A stretch of DNA of 18,478 nucleotides. It comes from Firmicutes bacterium UBA4049 (lineage in GTDB: Bacteria; Bacillota; Desulfotomaculia; Desulfotomaculales; Nap2-2B). The translations under genes were made by a program, and so were the position numbers. Shown here piece by piece: positions 16,756-18,478 of the stretch. The DNA lies in assembly GCA_002382755.1 (NCBI GenBank), contig DFZT01000071.1, positions 1 through 18,478 of the forward strand, in the 5' to 3' direction. Below the pieces are notes generated by a model, which did not search any database, was not told the DNA's origin, and was given only the letters and a program-made list of their open reading frames with translations. Every line of letters begins with the position of its first letter. Within the stretch, counting starts at the first letter, position 1.

Positions 16756-18478
16756 ATGAATTCAGGGGAATTAAACAGTCTGATTAAGGTAGCGATGGGG
16801 GAAGAAAAGGCGGATTTGGCGCTCCAAAACGGCTCGCTGGTTAACGTTTACACGGGCGAAATACTTGAAGAACATTCTGTGGCTGTTAAGGGTGAAAGAA
16901 TAGCCTGGGTAGGCAAAGACGCTAGAAATGTTACAGGACCTGAGACGAATGTTATCGATTGCACAGGTAAATTTATTACACCGGGATTTATCGACGGTCA
17001 CACCCATTTAATTCTTTTCTACCAGGCGGATCAATTCCTGAAATATGCGATGCGGGGCGGGACTACCACAATAATTACGGAACTGATGGAACTCGGTTTT
17101 CCACTTGGATATCAGGGTATTCTGGAATATCTGGAGTCCCTTAAAGACCAGCCTATAAAGATTTTTAGTGTCGTGCCTCCAATGGTTACGAACAGCCAGA
17201 GGACACGGTCAAGGACGCTTAATCTTAAACAGATTGCCGAACTGCTTAAACGTGACGATATTTTAGGTTTGGGAGAAACATACTGGCAAGCAGTAGTTGA
17301 ACGGGATGAAAAGATACTTGATTTTTTTGTTGAGACTTTCAAAGCGGGCAAAATAATTGCGGGCCATTCGGCCGGCGCCAGGGGAAACAGGTTAACAGCT
17401 TATGCGGCTGGAGGCGTCCGGTCGTGCCATGAATCAATTAATGTTGCGGATGTTATAGAAAGGTTAAGATTGGGTCTTTATGTACTGATCCGTGAAGGAG
17501 GGATCCGGAAAGAACTGGCGGAAATTTCGAAAATAAAGGATCTGCAGCTTGACTTGAGACAATTGATTCTAACTACGGACAGCATTACTCCTGAGCAGGT
17601 AATTGAGGAAGGTTACTTGGAGGAGGTAGTCCAAAAAGCTATCGACATGGGTTTTGATCCTGTTTGCGCTATTCAAATGGCTACAATAAACGTAGCCAAA
17701 TACTGGAACCTGGATCACTTGATCGGTGGCATTGCGCCCAGTAAATATGCGGATATAGTTGTCCTGCCGGATCTGCGCAATATAAAAGCCGAGTATGTAA
17801 TTAGCAATGGAAAAGTTTTATCTAAAGAAGGTAAACTCCTTTTAGAGCCAAGAAAATATACTTTCCCGTCTTGGGTTCGCCAAAGTATGCGGCTGAATAA
17901 GAAATTTGAGCCTGAGGATTTCGAAATTAATGTTAAAAGCAGCAGCGATCACGTCTCGATCAGGGTAATTGAACAAATATCTGAACTGGTAACAAAAGAA
18001 ACTATCCTGGAAGTCCCCGTTTCAGATGGGAAAATTAAGGTTGATTTAGATAAGGACTTAATAAAAATTGCTGCTATAGATTTTCTGACTGGCCCGTTAA
18101 AAATGTTTGTTGGATTAATTAAGGGCTTTCGGATGAAGAAGGGAGCATTCGCCAGCAGCATGGCCTGGGATCTGACCAATATAGTGGTTATAGGAGCTGA
18201 CGAAAAGGATATGGCGGTTGCTGTTAACAGGATATTAGAACTTCAGGGAGGTATTGCGGTATGTTCAAACGGTAAAATACTGGCTGAACTTCCAATGTCC
18301 ATAGGAGGTTACATGAGCGATCTTCCGATTGAAGAAATCGTCCAAAACCTTAAAGATATTCAAAAAGAGGCGTCAGGTCTTGGCATCCCCTTCCCTGATG
18401 CGGAACTGAGCCTAAATACACTGACAACTGCCGCAATACCATTTTTCCGGATTTGCGAGGAAGGCTTTTATGATCTGA
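16756..18478 (+). CDS. Adenine-deaminase-family amidohydrolase, divergent, 3' partial
   Basis: The frame from ATG 16756 stays open for 574 codons to the window edge; the final TGA there is out of frame, so the stop lies outside. The architecture matches COG1001 adenine deaminase: an N-terminal composite beta domain (KADLALQNGSLVNVYTGE), a TIM-barrel amidohydrolase core, and the adenine deaminase C-terminal domain (from about residue 355). The presumed metal ligands are present: H82 and H84 (DGHTH), E174 (GLGET), H204 (AGHSAG), H225 (SCHES) and D275 (TTDS). However, the IESS, DPHEI and TDD motifs of true adenine deaminases are replaced by LILF, TELMEL and TDS. True enzymes convert adenine to hypoxanthine and ammonia. 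This one may act on another purine or heterocycle, so I withhold the symbol ade. Confidence 0.8.
   Translation, partial: MNSGELNSLIKVAMGEEKADLALQNGSLVNVYTGEILEEHSVAVKGERIAWVGKDARNVTGPETNVIDCTGKFITPGFIDGHTHLILFYQADQFLKYAMRGGTTTIITELMELGFPLGYQGILEYLESLKDQPIKIFSVVPPMVTNSQRTRSRTLNLKQIAELLKRDDILGLGETYWQAVVERDEKILDFFVETFKAGKIIAGHSAGARGNRLTAYAAGGVRSCHESINVADVIERLRLGLYVLIREGGIRKELAEISKIKDLQLDLRQLILTTDSITPEQVIEEGYLEEVVQKAIDMGFDPVCAIQMATINVAKYWNLDHLIGGIAPSKYADIVVLPDLRNIKAEYVISNGKVLSKEGKLLLEPRKYTFPSWVRQSMRLNKKFEPEDFEINVKSSSDHVSIRVIEQISELVTKETILEVPVSDGKIKVDLDKDLIKIAAIDFLTGPLKMFVGLIKGFRMKKGAFASSMAWDLTNIVVIGADEKDMAVAVNRILELQGGIAVCSNGKILAELPMSIGGYMSDLPIEEIVQNLKDIQKEASGLGIPFPDAELSLNTLTTAAIPFFRICEEGFYDL

Noticed and set aside
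18476..18478. TGA at the window end as the stop of the adenine-deaminase-like gene
   Set aside because: Base counting from ATG 16756 puts this TGA out of frame; the gene is still open at the edge.

Overview
The window reads like a chromosomal segment of a moderate-GC, anaerobic Gram-positive bacterium (Firmicutes/Clostridia). The protein style and the gene order pcrA-ligA-gatCAB fit the Peptococcaceae/Desulfotomaculum-Pelotomaculum type, but the genus is an inference. Every gene I can support is on the + strand. Most are tightly packed, have purine-rich Shine-Dalgarno (SD) sequences and often start with GTG or TTG.

Region 1 (1-1403) is the end of a purine operon: the last 33 codons of purH, then purD. 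Region 2 (1449-8116) is a histidine block in the order hisD-hisC-hisB-hisH-hisA-hisF, a DUF89-family metal phosphatase gene, then hisI. It covers PR-AMP cyclohydrolase, ProFAR isomerase, IGP synthase, IGP dehydratase, the aminotransferase and histidinol dehydrogenase. hisG/hisZ, hisE and a recognised histidinol-phosphate phosphatase are not in the window. HisHF releases AICAR, the substrate of PurH, so the pur-his junction joins two pathways with a shared intermediate. The DUF89 gene sits where an unassigned phosphatase step or a sugar-phosphate clean-up enzyme would make sense.

Region 3 (8140-13264) is a DNA repair and envelope block: UvrD/PcrA helicase, the alternate lipid II flippase Amj, and NAD-dependent DNA ligase LigA. 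Region 4 (13321-16663) has an extended -10 promoter, then gatC-gatA-gatB (the amidotransferase that makes Gln-tRNAGln and/or Asn-tRNAAsn), and an intrinsic terminator. All three gat genes start with TTG. Region 5 (16756 to the window end) is an adenine-deaminase-family amidohydrolase. It keeps the metal ligands but has lost several substrate-pocket motifs of true adenine deaminases, and it runs off the 3' edge.

The most interesting points are the DUF89 gene inside a his operon that lacks a visible HolPase, the divergent adenine deaminase, and two odd spacers (hisC-hisB and DUF89-hisI) that hold coding-like fragments, palindromes and a 20-bp tandem duplication. There is also a 7-bp duplication at the hisD start and a G9 tract at the hisD/hisC junction. 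I see no CRISPR array, tRNA, rRNA, transposon or phage gene.
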